Below are positions 50,560 through 61,695 of a DNA stretch of 64,000 bases, piece by piece (the stretch's first letter is position 1; each line of letters opens with the position of its first letter). The translations under genes were made by a program, and so were the position numbers. The notes under the pieces were generated by a model. It worked only from the letters and a program-made list of their open reading frames with translations, was not told where the DNA came from and searched no databases. Origin of the DNA: Eopsaltria australis (lineage: Eukaryota > Chordata > Aves > Passeriformes > Petroicidae); assembly GCA_034509425.1 (NCBI GenBank), contig JAVTVJ010000033.1, positions 4,151,001 to 4,215,000 on the forward strand. The letters run 5' to 3'.

Positions 50560-51150
50560 CCTCCTCTGATTCTGAGATCCACAAACTCTCAGCCAGCTGG
50601 TTGTCAATCCCATGAAAGATCTCCATAATTTGAACTGCTGGTTCAGAAGTATGGATCAGGTGGAGCTTGTCTCTCTCCACCATTCCTCTATCTTCAAATA
50701 GGTCTTTAGGATCACAAATGCTAAATCCCTACTGACCACACGATCTGTAGAATCCACCTGTAGAATCCACCTGCTCCTCCCCATGTCTTGCTCTTTCACC
50801 AACAGGATAGAGAAGAAACTGCTTGGACCACCACACCCTCCTTCACTTTTATTCCCAGAGCTAAATAAATGCCTTGATTGCACCAGGAGTCTCTGCCAGC
50901 ATTGTTATTGGTTCCTACATTAGTAAGATGAAGTGGCTGATAATATGAAGGTCAGATGAATCATAGCAGGTTCTCTGCAGCATCCCCATTCTCAGCACCC
51001 AAGCAAAGCACCAGATCTCTAGATCTGAAATTCAGGTTTTCAGATGCTGTTTTCTCCAACTAATTTCAATGACCAGTTCTCATCTGACTCATGCCTTCTC
51101 AGGCATAACTTCTTCCCCCAACTTTGTGACCAGATCACAGCACCTATGGA
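50560..51150 (-). mobile_element. Probable CR1-type LINE, 5' (ORF1) region
   Basis: Several blocks resemble the ORF1 part of bird CR1 elements on the minus strand, notably TTATTGGTTCCTACATTAGT, AAGATGAAGTGGCTGATAAT, GGTCAGATGAATCATAGC and AGGTTCTCTGCAGCATCC. The frame is broken. Similarity is from memory and partial, so a related ancient LINE is possible. It contains a 14 bp tandem copy (TGTAGAATCCACC twice) at about 50745-50771. Confidence 0.45.
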
Positions 51151-51480
51151 GATTAATACCTATGGGAGGAGAAGGTGGCTTTTTTTCTGTTGACAAATCA
51201 TAATATTCTAGATTTTCTCTGTCTCAGAAATTTCTATCTCACGCTTAATCTGATATTCCACTTTTATACAGAGTTAGGTGTTCAAGACTTCATCTCTGCA
51301 AGGCCTCTGTGCAACTCAATTCAATCCTTTCACTTTGTGGTGAAAATATATTTAAATATTTTTATATATTAACCATTATTTTCACAAGCAGACAAATAAT
51401 GATAGCCTGGAGTAGCAAAACTTATCAGCAAAATGTACCAGTAGATATAAATTTGGTGGACATAGTATATAAGCCAGTGT
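51151..51480. other. Unique noncoding DNA
   Basis: Short AT-rich stretch before the large element; nothing recognised. Confidence 0.5.
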
Positions 51481-51660
51481 CTGTGTGTCCTGGGTTAGGC
51501 CAGAGGGGTCAAAATCTAGGAAGTGATCTGGGCTGCAGGAATGCAGGAAGAAATACAACTTCCTTCCTGTGAGAGAGAGAGCCAATAATCAGGTAGTTTT
51601 AAGAATTGATAGGTAGGTAAACCAATTAAAAAGTTGGTCCGCCTTCAAGGAAAAAAAACC

Positions 51661-51668
51661 ATATATAA
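51661..51668 (+). promoter_or_regulatory. TATA box of the 1.65 kb element
   Basis: ATATATAA about 175 bp from the element's left end, followed by a CT-rich stretch and then a GC-rich region. A consensus-like splice donor (CTG followed by GTGAGG, GT at 51747) lies about 80 bp downstream. Confidence 0.65.
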
Positions 51669-51749
51669 GCAGAGACTCTCTGACGCTCTTCCTCTTTGGA
51701 CCTGCTGCTGCTGTGTAGAGAGGAGCAGCTCCTGCTTCTCTCACTGGTG

Positions 51750-52110
51750 AGGCCCAAGCGCTTCCCCCCCCCCGCCCCCCCCCGCCCTTTCCAAAGGAGG
51801 GATGGGGGGGGGAAGGGAGGTTTTTACGGCAGCCGTGCCGCTGCAGCCGGGCAGGCATGGGGGAGGAAACGATTGGAATTTTCAGCAAATCCAGCTCAGC
51901 CGGTGTGTCAGCTACATAAGAGGGAGAGCCGGGCCAGGCAAGGACCGGGCCGGACTCCATCCAGCTCGGGCCAGGCCCTGCCCTGTCATCCCGGGCCCAG
52001 ATGGCCCCACCAGGCCGAGCCAGCTCCGCAGAGCCGGGCAGAGACTCTTGAGAGCGTCTGGCATCCAGCTCGGACCTGTTCAAACAGCCCGGCAGAGAGC
52101 ACGTGATCTT
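51750..52110. other. CpG-rich core of the element
   Basis: A GC-rich block with many CpG dinucleotides and two C runs (51764-51773, 51775-51783) stands out against AT-rich flanks. It is inside the mobile element, so it should not be read as a host gene's CpG island. Confidence 0.8.
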
Positions 52111-52990
52111 TACAGTGCCGGAGAGAGAGAGAGACAGAGATTAACTCTCTCCATGCCTGGACTAAACTCACAGACACCCATCCTTCCTCGCAGAGAGAGG
52201 AACGAGTGAAGACATCTACATAGTGCAGCGCAGAGACTTTACAGTCAGTGAGGAAAGCAGAACTGATACCTAGAGGGAGGTGCATGAGAAGTTGCTTCAA
52301 AAATGAAGCTGAAAACTCTTTTGGAGAACCATGGTTGGGGACTGAGCTAATAAATTCTCTGTAATATATGAAGATATAGTCCAAAGGGGGATGTGAGGTT
52401 CTTATTGCAGCCAATGAACTGAAATACCTAAGTACAGACAAGTAAGTGTTGAAAAAGTACAGCCTGATGAGAAACTAAAACCAAGAGAGAAGAGAGGCTG
52501 TGACTCAGAGCCCTGGTCCCGGGGAGAATGCTAGAGAACCTGAGTTGTCAGGAGAACCTGTGTTGCTAAGCACAGAAGAAGGGATTTTCTTTGTTGCTGC
52601 AATTGAACTAAGCATCCTTAAAACAGGTACCCTGTAGACTGTTCATAACCCACCATAGTGGCTGTGGGAAGGCTACTGGTGTGGGAGAGATCCACCATTA
52701 AGCTGGACTTTACTCCGGGCGGCGGTTAATGGTGAGGCAGAAGACCAATAAAAACTGTATTTTTCTTACAGAAGATCCATGGTGTAAGCAAAAGAAACTT
52801 CTCTTCCTAAATGAACTGGAACAAGAGCTGTTTCTGAGGTGGTAAACTGACTGGAGGTCAAAGTGTTGTCTTTTGTATGTTGTCAGGGAGAATGAAATGG
52901 AGAGTGGGGAAAGAGGGGTGGTCTGGGGAGTTTGTTCTGGTTTTTTTCTTGAGTTTTTTTTTTCTTTTTTCCCTTTGTCTTAGATATATT

Positions 52991-52996
52991 AATAAA
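52991..52996 (+). other. Polyadenylation signal near the element's 3' end
   Basis: AATAAA about 140 bp before the right end, followed by a T-rich stretch and GAGCCTGCTTTGCC. This is the most LTR-like of the three AATAAA signals in the element. Confidence 0.6.
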
Positions 52997-53138
52997 ACTT
53001 CTTTGTACTTTATAAAGTTTGAGCCTGCTTTGCCTACTCCTAATCCTTATCTCACAACAAGCAATCAAGTAAATTTAGGTAAGTGTGCTGGCATTTAGCC
53101 ACAAACCTGAATAAGCGAACTAAAACCACGACACTGTG

Positions 53139-54002
53139 AGATGAGAAAATAGAGACATTATCATACAGGGTTCAATATATTTCTTGTCAGTAGGAACAGG
53201 TTGAATAAGTCTGCAATTAATGAACTCTTCTTGCTTTTTCCTTTCATTACAGAGAAGTACAAATAAGTTTCTCAGTCTATGGAGTCTCCCATGCTATGGA
53301 GGAGATCACTTCATTCATTCAAAATATCAACATAAATAATGCCTTTAGAGGAGATGATCAGCACAAATGTCAGGTTTGCATGTAATTTCACAAAAAAATC
53401 AACTTCACAAACAGAAATTATAGACATTCAGTTAACATCATGCTACTCAACAGGTGTGGTAAACCTTCAAAAACTATATCATATTCAGTAGTATTTACAT
53501 AAATATTATCATTATGGTTCTAAACTCTGCTAGATTAAAACCCAAGCTCTTGCTAATTCACATGTCTTTTCAGGGAAGAACAAATAACAGAAAAAATGGA
53601 GATTTCTGTGGAATCTACTTCTGAGTTAATGAACTTTGACTCCCTTCTCAGTTCTCTCAGGCTATGGAATAGATACTCTTGTGACACTGCTCTTCTCACA
53701 TAGCTTAATAACTTATTTTGGACAAGACAAATTGTGCCACAACTTATTTCTCTGTATTTCCTGAAAAAAAAACTAGCTGCACTTCAAATTTGTCTCATCT
53801 GGTTTCATCCAATGAAAAGTGAAATATCTGGTAAAGAACAGTCTTCTGAATTCTCTGTTGTATTACTCTTCCTCCAGAGTTTGATTCTTTATGTCGATTC
53901 AATTCTAGGATTGGATGAATCACCCTGATTATATCTATGCTTTTTACACATAGATGAAATTTAAATGATATATCTAGAATAAACCCTCGAAAATTAAGGA
54001 TA
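53139..54002. other. Unique AT-rich noncoding DNA
   Basis: No gene or repeat is recognised. Confidence 0.55.
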
Positions 54003-54160
54003 AGAATCTGTTTATTGAGTTATCTTTTATCACTGTGAGAGTGACTGAGCACTGACACAGGTTGCCCAAAAAGGTTGTAGAGTTCACTCCATGTAGGTAT
54101 TTAAAAGTCATACAGCTGTAGTTCTGTGCAGCCAGTTCCAGGTGGCCTGGCTTGTGCATT
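54003..54160 (+). mobile_element. CR1 LINE 3' fragment
   Basis: TTTTATCACTGTGAGAGTGA, GAGCACTGACACAGGTTGCC, CAAAAAGGTTGTAGAGTTC and CCAGGTGGCCTGG follow the CR1 3' region in plus orientation. The terminal octamers are not recognisable. Confidence 0.82.
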
Positions 54161-57100
54161 CTGGTAGGTTGTACCTGTTGTGCTGACTGTTCCACAATAA
54201 GAAAAGATCTATTAGTTCTGGAATAATCCCTCACAAAGAATGATAGTATGGACTCTTTGTGAACAGGGAAGGTACATGCTTTTTACCAAAAAAATTCACT
54301 AAAGTAATGGATACAGACAGCAGTTTCTTCCTATGCTCAAGTCACAGCATGAGTAATTAAAATAATTAAGATTGAGATTTATAAAAGGATTTAAATTATT
54401 ATATCTAATATATACTGATGCCACAAATGCCAGTAAACGAAAATTTAGATTCTTAGATATATGTTCAACAGTAACATAATCTAAAAGATATGTAGGGTCT
54501 CTAGACCACATAGCAGTCCCTTAAAATATATATATAAATTCACTTTCCTATCTCTTTCATGTTTGGGTTCAATGGCCAGAGCCCTCAGCCCAGTATTTCA
54601 GTATCCCAATTCAGCTCTCTTTCTAAAATAAGTGTTTCACATATGATTGACCTCTCCATCCTCTGAAAGTGCTGCATCTTGTAAGAAGCAATTAATAGGG
54701 TGACAATATAAGTCTGATTCTGCAGTTGGTTTTTCATGGCAGTTACCTGCTAAGGTGAGTCAAGAACTTTAATTACACCTCCAGTGAGTATATATAAAAA
54801 AATCTTTACAGATAATTTTATGACCAATCCAGGCCCTAGCTTTGATACTTTGGATCTTAGTAGAAAAGTGACTGAAATTTGAGCACTACAATAGTTAACA
54901 CTGAAATGTTGAAATCCCTTTTAGATCGAGTCTTAGCTTGCTTCTTGTATCTTGAGTACACAAGAATAGTCACAAATGTTAACTAAGGAGGTTTGGCTCA
55001 TAAAAATTCCTCTACAATTAAAGGAGAAAAGTCAGTAGTTCCAGAGAAGCATCCAGAACATATAAAATTAAACTCTTTAACAGCCCTTGAATGAGGTTCT
55101 TTCTCACTCCAGTGATGGAGAAGTCTTTGAAGACCGATTGCACAAGAAAAATTCTGTATTGCAGGTACACACAATTTTTTTTCCCAAGTAATTTGAAAGT
55201 TAGGCAAATATCTAGCAATAATTTTTAATGGGAAATGAAAATTCTAGCAAGCTATGTAGTTATGAACATTTTTAAACATCATCAGCACAATGGTTTTATC
55301 TCAGTCGATTTCCAAATAAAATTAGTCTTCTCCTGTCATTCTTCCTGCTTTCTTTATTCTACTTCCTTTGGTCATTACATCATTAAGGAAAGTTGCATAG
55401 ACTTCTCCTATAAAGAACCTGAACCAGGATCTCCCAAACATCATTTTAATAGCAAAGCTATGTCCAATGAAACAGGTATAACATTAATGATGCATGTGTT
55501 GTGAGCTTTTATTAATATAAGATTAAATTATGATTAAGAATAAATTACCTGGATACAGGTTAAATAAAAAATAAACCAAAACTCCTTTGAATTATAATTA
55601 TCACAGTTCTACAATGGCCTGATAAATCTAATGTATAAGGGACTTTCCAGAACGAAAACCTTACATGTTCCTCTGTCCCAAAGCTCTCAATGACCAACCA
55701 TTTGAACAATGAAAATGTCACCTTGTAAACTTACTTTCTTGTTCTTTGAGAATCATGTAAGCTAGTGAAAGGAAAAAATGTACTGGGTTTGAGAAATGTG
55801 GATTATATTCTATATGGCTTCATGAAAAATGAAAGTGTAAACTGCATAAATGCATTCACAATTTGATATTTCTTCTTGTTGAACAGCAACAGAGTAGCAT
55901 AAGCTCTGATAGCTCTGGAGAGGAGAAAATCCCAGAGAAATAATAGTTTCCTTTATCTGCATCTAAATGTTAAATAGTAAACTATCAAAAACTTCTTTAA
56001 ACTGACATTTTTTCTTTTTATTTTATAAAATGTGTTTATTTGATGTGGGAACCTTTTTGGGTAATTACTCATTATTGATGAAGACCAAAATAAGTCTTCA
56101 AGTGAGGTCATATATAATTTATAACTACATATGTTTCAGCAGCTGCCAGTATTACACTGCTATATGTGTTTTATATTTGCAACATTCTCCTTTATGTTTG
56201 AAAAGATGTCTATGTCTCTATGAGACAATCTTTTCCCCTCAAATCTTTACGGGCAATATAAAAGAAACGTTTTTAATTTGCTCAGGAAATAAGATGAATC
56301 ACATAAAGTAATGTTTTACATAAGAAAAATACTATATGCAGAAAAATAGTTGATTCAGTTTTAAGATTGTGAAGTGGAAGTCATATAAACCTTCTCAACT
56401 TTATGACTTCCATGGAGAACAAGATATATTTAAAGTATTTTCCTACTACACTATAACATAAGACCAATAGCAAGGTAAAAAAGGTCTAAATTAATACAGA
56501 CTGTGCAATCAAAAATTAAGAAAGTATAGCCACTAAAGATTTATGTGCTTAATTGCATCTTTTCTTTTTTCATTAGTTGACATGTAAAGAGTATTTACTG
56601 TTACTATAACGAAAAATACCGTTTTAAGATTTTTTCACAGTAAATATTTATTTATGCCATTCTCAAACTATGACATTATCTGTAATAAATAAATATACTA
56701 TTTATAAATAAAATCAAAACAAAAACATCAATTGAAGAAACATGTTTAGAAGTAGAGACTTTCTGAGAATATGGAACAATTTTAAAGTGTCCTTGTGAAA
56801 AGGTCTGATAAGCTGTGACTTTATAACTTTTTCTCTACTTTCAGGATGTGCTTATACTACTATTCCTGATTACGATAATATTCTAAATCTCAAAAACTCA
56901 GTGTACTGATGAATAATTTTAATGGGAAATGTGAAATAGCCTAAAGCTGAATTAATTATGGTTTTTATATCTGCATGCTAAGGATATGTCCATATTGGTA
57001 TGTAGTTAAAAGAATACAAAAGTTGAAAAATTAATCATTAAGATGACTATGAAATGTGAGAATAAAGGTTACACCTGCAAATATAATTCAGCCTCCAGGC

Positions 57101-58231
57101 AGATAAACATCATGTAATGTAGCATAATAATACCATTAGAAGCTATTTTTTGCTATAGGACAGCCAACATTTATTTCTGCTTTTCCTAACTTTTTGATTG
57201 CTTTGTAACTCTAATATTCACCAATGTATCATTTTATGCACAAAGGAGAAAAAAAATCATAGAACAGAAAAATAGCAGTCACCCCCTGAAGTCATTGAGA
57301 GGCTCAGGATCTTTACAAGAATTTCAGTTTGCTTATCATATGAATTAATTGAGTGAAATATAGCACTAAAGTGGCTGTTAACTTCTCCATTAGCAGAGCT
57401 TTACAGAAGGATGGAGACATTCAGAGTTGTGAGCCACAATCACAGATATTTTTTTAAATTAAAAAGGAACATTATATTTAGGAAGAATAGTTTTCAGCTA
57501 AAACTCTGGAGAGAAGTTTGTCTGATGGGAAAGACTTCCACACTCCTCATTTGACTTTCTTCTGACTACTGTTTTTATCCTCTATTGCCATATCAATGAT
57601 CCCATGGTTTGTCCATTCACTTCCTGGGTTATGCTATGCATTTACTATCTCCTACCATTTGCCTAATTTAGTCTCTGCACATCTCCTTCAAGGCTGTACC
57701 TGACCATCCTCTTCCACAATCAACTCCTCTCTCTACTAAACTTTGCCTTTTCCCCTCTTTGTTAATATCCCTCTCTGGTCTTTTTTCCCTGATCTTCCCT
57801 ACCTCACTAGCCCACACATCTCCATTTCATATGAAAATCCCTGTTAATTAATGAGAATATATTTTCTTTTAATAAATCTATTTTTCAGCTATCAAGCAAA
57901 CTTTAAAAAATTCTATTAAAATAGATGAATGGTAAATGTAAAAAAGCAAACAGCATGACTGTATTTCAAATATACAGAACAAGATTTTTTCCTGAAATTT
58001 CATCTAAAAAAAAGTGTACTCACTGCTATATCATTAGGCAAATATCCAGGATGGGAATTTTAAGTTTAAATGGCTTAACGATGGCAAAATTAAGAGCAAC
58101 TGAAAACATGATTTTCCTACCAGCAGCATCTAGGAAAATAAGATGTCTACACTGCCTATAAATGGAAGATCATCACTTTGCAATGAAATAAATTTTGTTT
58201 AGAATTAAGGAATTATTGACAGATTGAAATC
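54161..58231. other. Unique AT-rich noncoding DNA
   Basis: Four kilobases with no recognised gene or repeat. 57560-57830 is pyrimidine-rich without a repeat unit. Confidence 0.55.
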
Positions 58232-58760
58232 ACAAGGTATATCTGAAGATTATCTAATCCAACCTCTTGTTAAAAGCAGGATTAATTTCAAAGTTAGGTC
58301 ACATGGTTCATGTCTTGTCTAGATGAGTTTTGAAAATATGAAAGGATGGAGATCTCAGCCCTTCTGGGCAACCACCTCCGATGCTCAGCTTCTTTCACTG
58401 TCAAGAATTTTCTCCTCAAAGTCAACCACAATTTCATTTATTTAGTTGTTTCTCATCCTTCTAGATACTTCCCAGAGAGAAGCTCTTGTCTTACAGCCTT
58501 GATTTGTGTAAATGAGAACTATAAGTCAATTCCCCCCTTTATCTTTTCATTCTCTAGTTTAATCAGACTCAGCTCCCTTAGTCATTTTATCTCATTCTCT
58601 AGTTTGTGAACATCTGTCTTATACTAAAGCATCAAATATGGGATACAACGTTGCTATCACATTGCAGTTTTCCAGACTCATAAATACCAGAATGAAGGGT
58701 ATTCCACTTTCCCTGATATAAAGGCTATACAACATCCTTGCAAAAGTGGCCCAATATACA
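58232..58760 (-). mobile_element. Old CR1 LINE 3' region
   Basis: Diverged CR1 in minus orientation: TATCTAATCCAACCTCTTG, TTTCAAAGTTAGGTCACATG, GGATGGAGATCTCAGCCC, TGGGCAACCACCTCCGATGC, then weaker blocks to about 58760 (CTCAGCTCCCTTAGTC, TTGTGAACATCTGTCTT). About 530 bp of one copy. Confidence 0.8.
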
Positions 58761-59191
58761 GTTGACTGTTATCACTGCAAACACACAATGTACTTTTCAA
58801 TTACAGATTTCACAGGATTCTCCTTCAGTTACAATAAAAACTTATCTAATTATTTTAATTCATTCTTCTTCTATTTACAGTTTAAAAATGTGTTTCATTT
58901 AAGAGCTTTGGCCAATTTTCCCATTATATGAGTATAGAATTATTTTGAAATATTATGTGTTAGAACAATTAAACACTTTTTTAAAAAATCAATTAATAAA
59001 TAGTATATGCAATTTCCAACTACTTTTAGTAAAACCTGCAGTTTCAGCTGCAGGAAATAGGGATTTTGGAACATGCAGGTGTTCTTTGCTATCTGAAGGC
59101 AGTGTTCTCAGGTTGGTACCTACATGGAACAGGCTATAGGTTCACTATTGTTTTTCACAAACATCGCTGTACTGCAGATATCACAGCAGCC
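58761..59191. other. Unique AT-rich noncoding DNA
   Basis: Nothing recognised between the CR1 relic and the LTR. Confidence 0.5.
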
Positions 59192-59781
59192 TGTCAGGGT
59201 TTAACCTCAGCAGACAGCTCAGCTCCATACAGCTGCTCATTCACTCCTTCACAGTGAGATGGGGAGAGAACTGAGAGCCTAAAAGTGACAAAAAAGGGAG
59301 TTGAGATAAAGACAGTTTAATAGGTAAAACAAAAGCTGCACACACAAGCAGAGTAAAGCAAGAAATTAATTCACCACTTTCCAATGGCAAGCAGGTGTTC
59401 AGCCACCTCCAGGAAAGTAAGGCTCTATCAGACATAACAGTGACTTGGGAATACAAATGACATCAGCTCAAACATCCTCCCTGTCCTCCTTTCCCCAGAT
59501 TTATATGTTGAGCATGACACCATATGGTGTGGGATATCATTTTGATTAGCTGGGATCAGCTATCCTGGTTGTGTCCCCTCCCAAATTCTTGTAAACTCCC
59601 AGCCTCATAGCTGGTGGTATGGAGTGAGGAGCTGGAAAGGCCTTGAGGCTGTGTAAGCATAACTCGGCAGTAACTAAAACTTTTCCATGTTATCAATACT
59701 CTTTTACTCACAAATCAAAAAGACAATAATATATGGGGTTTTATGAAGAAAATAAATCCTGTTCCAGTCAAAACCAGTAGA
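59192..59781 (-). mobile_element. Solo LTR, avian ERVL-like family
   Basis: This 590 bp minus-strand LTR starts TGTCAGGGTTTAACCTCAGC (the reverse complement of the family end) and closes with CAAAACCAGTAGA. It includes GATAAAGACAGTTTAATAGG, GGTGTTCAGCCACCTCCAGG, CAGTGACTTGGGAATACAAA, GTGTCCCCTCCCAAATTC and GGAAAGGCCTTGAGGCTGTG. It is more complete than its sister at 8243-8797. The 5 bp flanks (cagcc, gaaac) do not match, so the target duplication has been lost or the ends differ by a few bases. No internal sequence remains. Confidence 0.9.
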
Positions 59782-61431
59782 GAAACACAAACTGAAATCC
59801 AGAGAAGGCATGGGTAAAAGTCATCTTCTATATTATTGTCATAAACATCTTTTTCCTTGTCTTCCCTTCTATCTTTCTATAAGAACTTTATCATAGATGA
59901 GGAATTATATGTCAGGCATAATTATGATGTCATGTCAGAGCACTAAGAATATTTTGAGTCTCCCTTTGCTTACAGAATAAATGTCTGCTCTTCTGTTTGG
60001 AAAAAAAAAAATTGTAGGGAAGCTTCTGGCTAGCTCAGTAACAGATGCTGTTGTTGATTCTGATCCAGTTGTTGGCACTGCCTTCCCTCCCCACTGTTAC
60101 CACAACAAGAGAAAAAAAAGAAAAGTTTAATTTAGCTCTTAACCTTCAGCCCCTCTGAGGAATGTGTCATCATTTCCATGTCTTATGCCAATTGATTTCA
60201 TATGCATTATTTTGCTTTCCTCCCTGAAGTGATTTTTCCATGTTTAAAGCAATTAAAGCAAATAGAAGGTAGAATTGCAGAAATCTGAATGGAAACTTTG
60301 TCATCAGGGAATAGGTAATTATATGCCCTGGGGCAGGATCTGGTGGGAACAGAGGTACTTGAAGTGGGACTTAAGTGACATTTATTTGTATATCTCAAAC
60401 TTCAGTTTTCTGTTTTCTTCTTCAACAGCTGTCTGCTTATTATAATTTGACCTTTGAGCAGTTTTAACAAGCCCAAGGATCTTAATGCTAAGCTATATTC
60501 AATCTATGAAACAATTATGTTTCTACTTGAGTCCTGTGAGAGGCTTTATCAAGATCCCTGTGAAATACAGAGAAGGTTATCACTTAAAAATATCTATATG
60601 TATATATGGCATATGTGGTAATCAGAGCTCACTGAGCACACAGAAAGTCTGCATTCAGTTCTTTCCTATTGCAGGAAGTTTAACCCATCAGACTGAAGGC
60701 AGTGCACAGGACCTAGGAATACTTCCATCTATTTTACTGAGACTTTTATTGAAAGAAGCAAAAAGAGTATCTTATTCTACAGTATTTGCTAGGGAATTTT
60801 ACCTGTGTAAAGACGTCTTGGTTTGCAGTCACTTAGGTCTTACTACATATACACCTGGCATATCATAGTCCTAACAATAGGTTTGAATAACTATCTATCT
60901 GTCACTCAAAACCTTTCCTTCTCTTTCTGTTCCAGTAAGAAATATCTTTTCCTCATCCAGTAAATTCCTAATCCTTAGCAATCATCCTTGGTATGTTTCC
61001 TCATGTTTAGTAAGAGCTATGATACAGCATGGATGGATGTGTTCTATGTGCTTTAGATAGCATTTTAGGGGACATATGGGACCTTTTGCTTAGTTTCTGT
61101 CCCATGTTGCTCAGATGTGATCCAGTCTAGTCTGGCACCTGCTGGATTTATTAGCACAGTACTTTCCTCAGGATAATACTCCAAAAATAAAGATTACAAT
61201 GAAGTGAACCCTACTTCTTCTTGAAGTACATAATTCTTTTATGCATTTCTGTCATATGAAAAAGGGAGATTTATTTGATTCTCAGTGTTTGATTTGTCTG
61301 TCAGTGCCCCAGGAAAGCTGAGACCCTCATACCCAACCAGTCTGTCAGCGTTAAATTGCTGAATTTAAGCTCTTCACCTGATGCACTTGGAGGCGGTGTG
61401 TGCAATGCTCTTCTTTTTGTGATTTACATAT
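59782..61431. other. Unique noncoding DNA
   Basis: No repeat or exon is recognised. A 127-codon plus-strand frame at 60485-60868 has no domain I can identify. Confidence 0.5.
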
Positions 61432-61695
61432 AATCATAGAACTGTTTAGGTTGGAAAAGACATTTAAGATCACCAACAATTAGTCTAATCATTAATCTAG
61501 AGCTGCCATGTACCTAAGTGTCATACCTACACATCTTTTAAACACCTCTAGGAATGGTGGCTTGATCCCTTCCCTGGGCAGCCTGTTCCACTGCTTGATA
61601 GCCCTTTAGGGGAAGAAGTTTTTCCTAGTACCTAGTCTAAACTTCCCCTGATGCAACTTGAAGCCTTTTCCTCTTGTCTTGTCTTATGCAGTCAC
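61432..61695 (-). mobile_element. CR1 LINE 3' fragment
   Basis: AATCATAGAACTGTTTAGG, TTGGAAAAGACATTTAAGATC, AGGAATGGTGGCTTGATCCC, TTCCCTGGGCAGCCTGTTCC and GGGGAAGAAGTTTTTCCTAG match CR1 in minus orientation from its terminus to about 265 bp. Confidence 0.93.

Larger units (their letters stand above)
51486..53133 (+). mobile_element. 1648 bp LTR-type element with ERVL-like ends
   Basis: It starts TGTCCTGGGTTAGGCC and ends ACTAAAACCACGACA. These ends match the start and end of the ERVL-like LTR family in this window. CTGTG is duplicated on both sides (51481-51485 and 53134-53138). Inside, in plus orientation: a TATA box (51661-51668), a GC- and CpG-rich part (about 51750-52110) with C runs, AATAAA at 52349, 52747 and 52991, and a U5-like last 140 bp. 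The first 200 bp are not repeated at the right end, so it is not a two-LTR provirus. It is either one very long LTR or a non-autonomous or rearranged element. Open frames of 135-164 codons lie in the GC-rich part on both strands and show no domains. Retained CpGs and a perfect duplication suggest a young insertion. Confidence 0.85.

Noticed and set aside
51589..52209. Frames of 135-164 codons on both strands in a GC-rich block, and a CpG-island-like look
   Set aside because: The block is inside a mobile element with matching target duplications. High GC content lowers stop frequency, and no protein family is recognisable.
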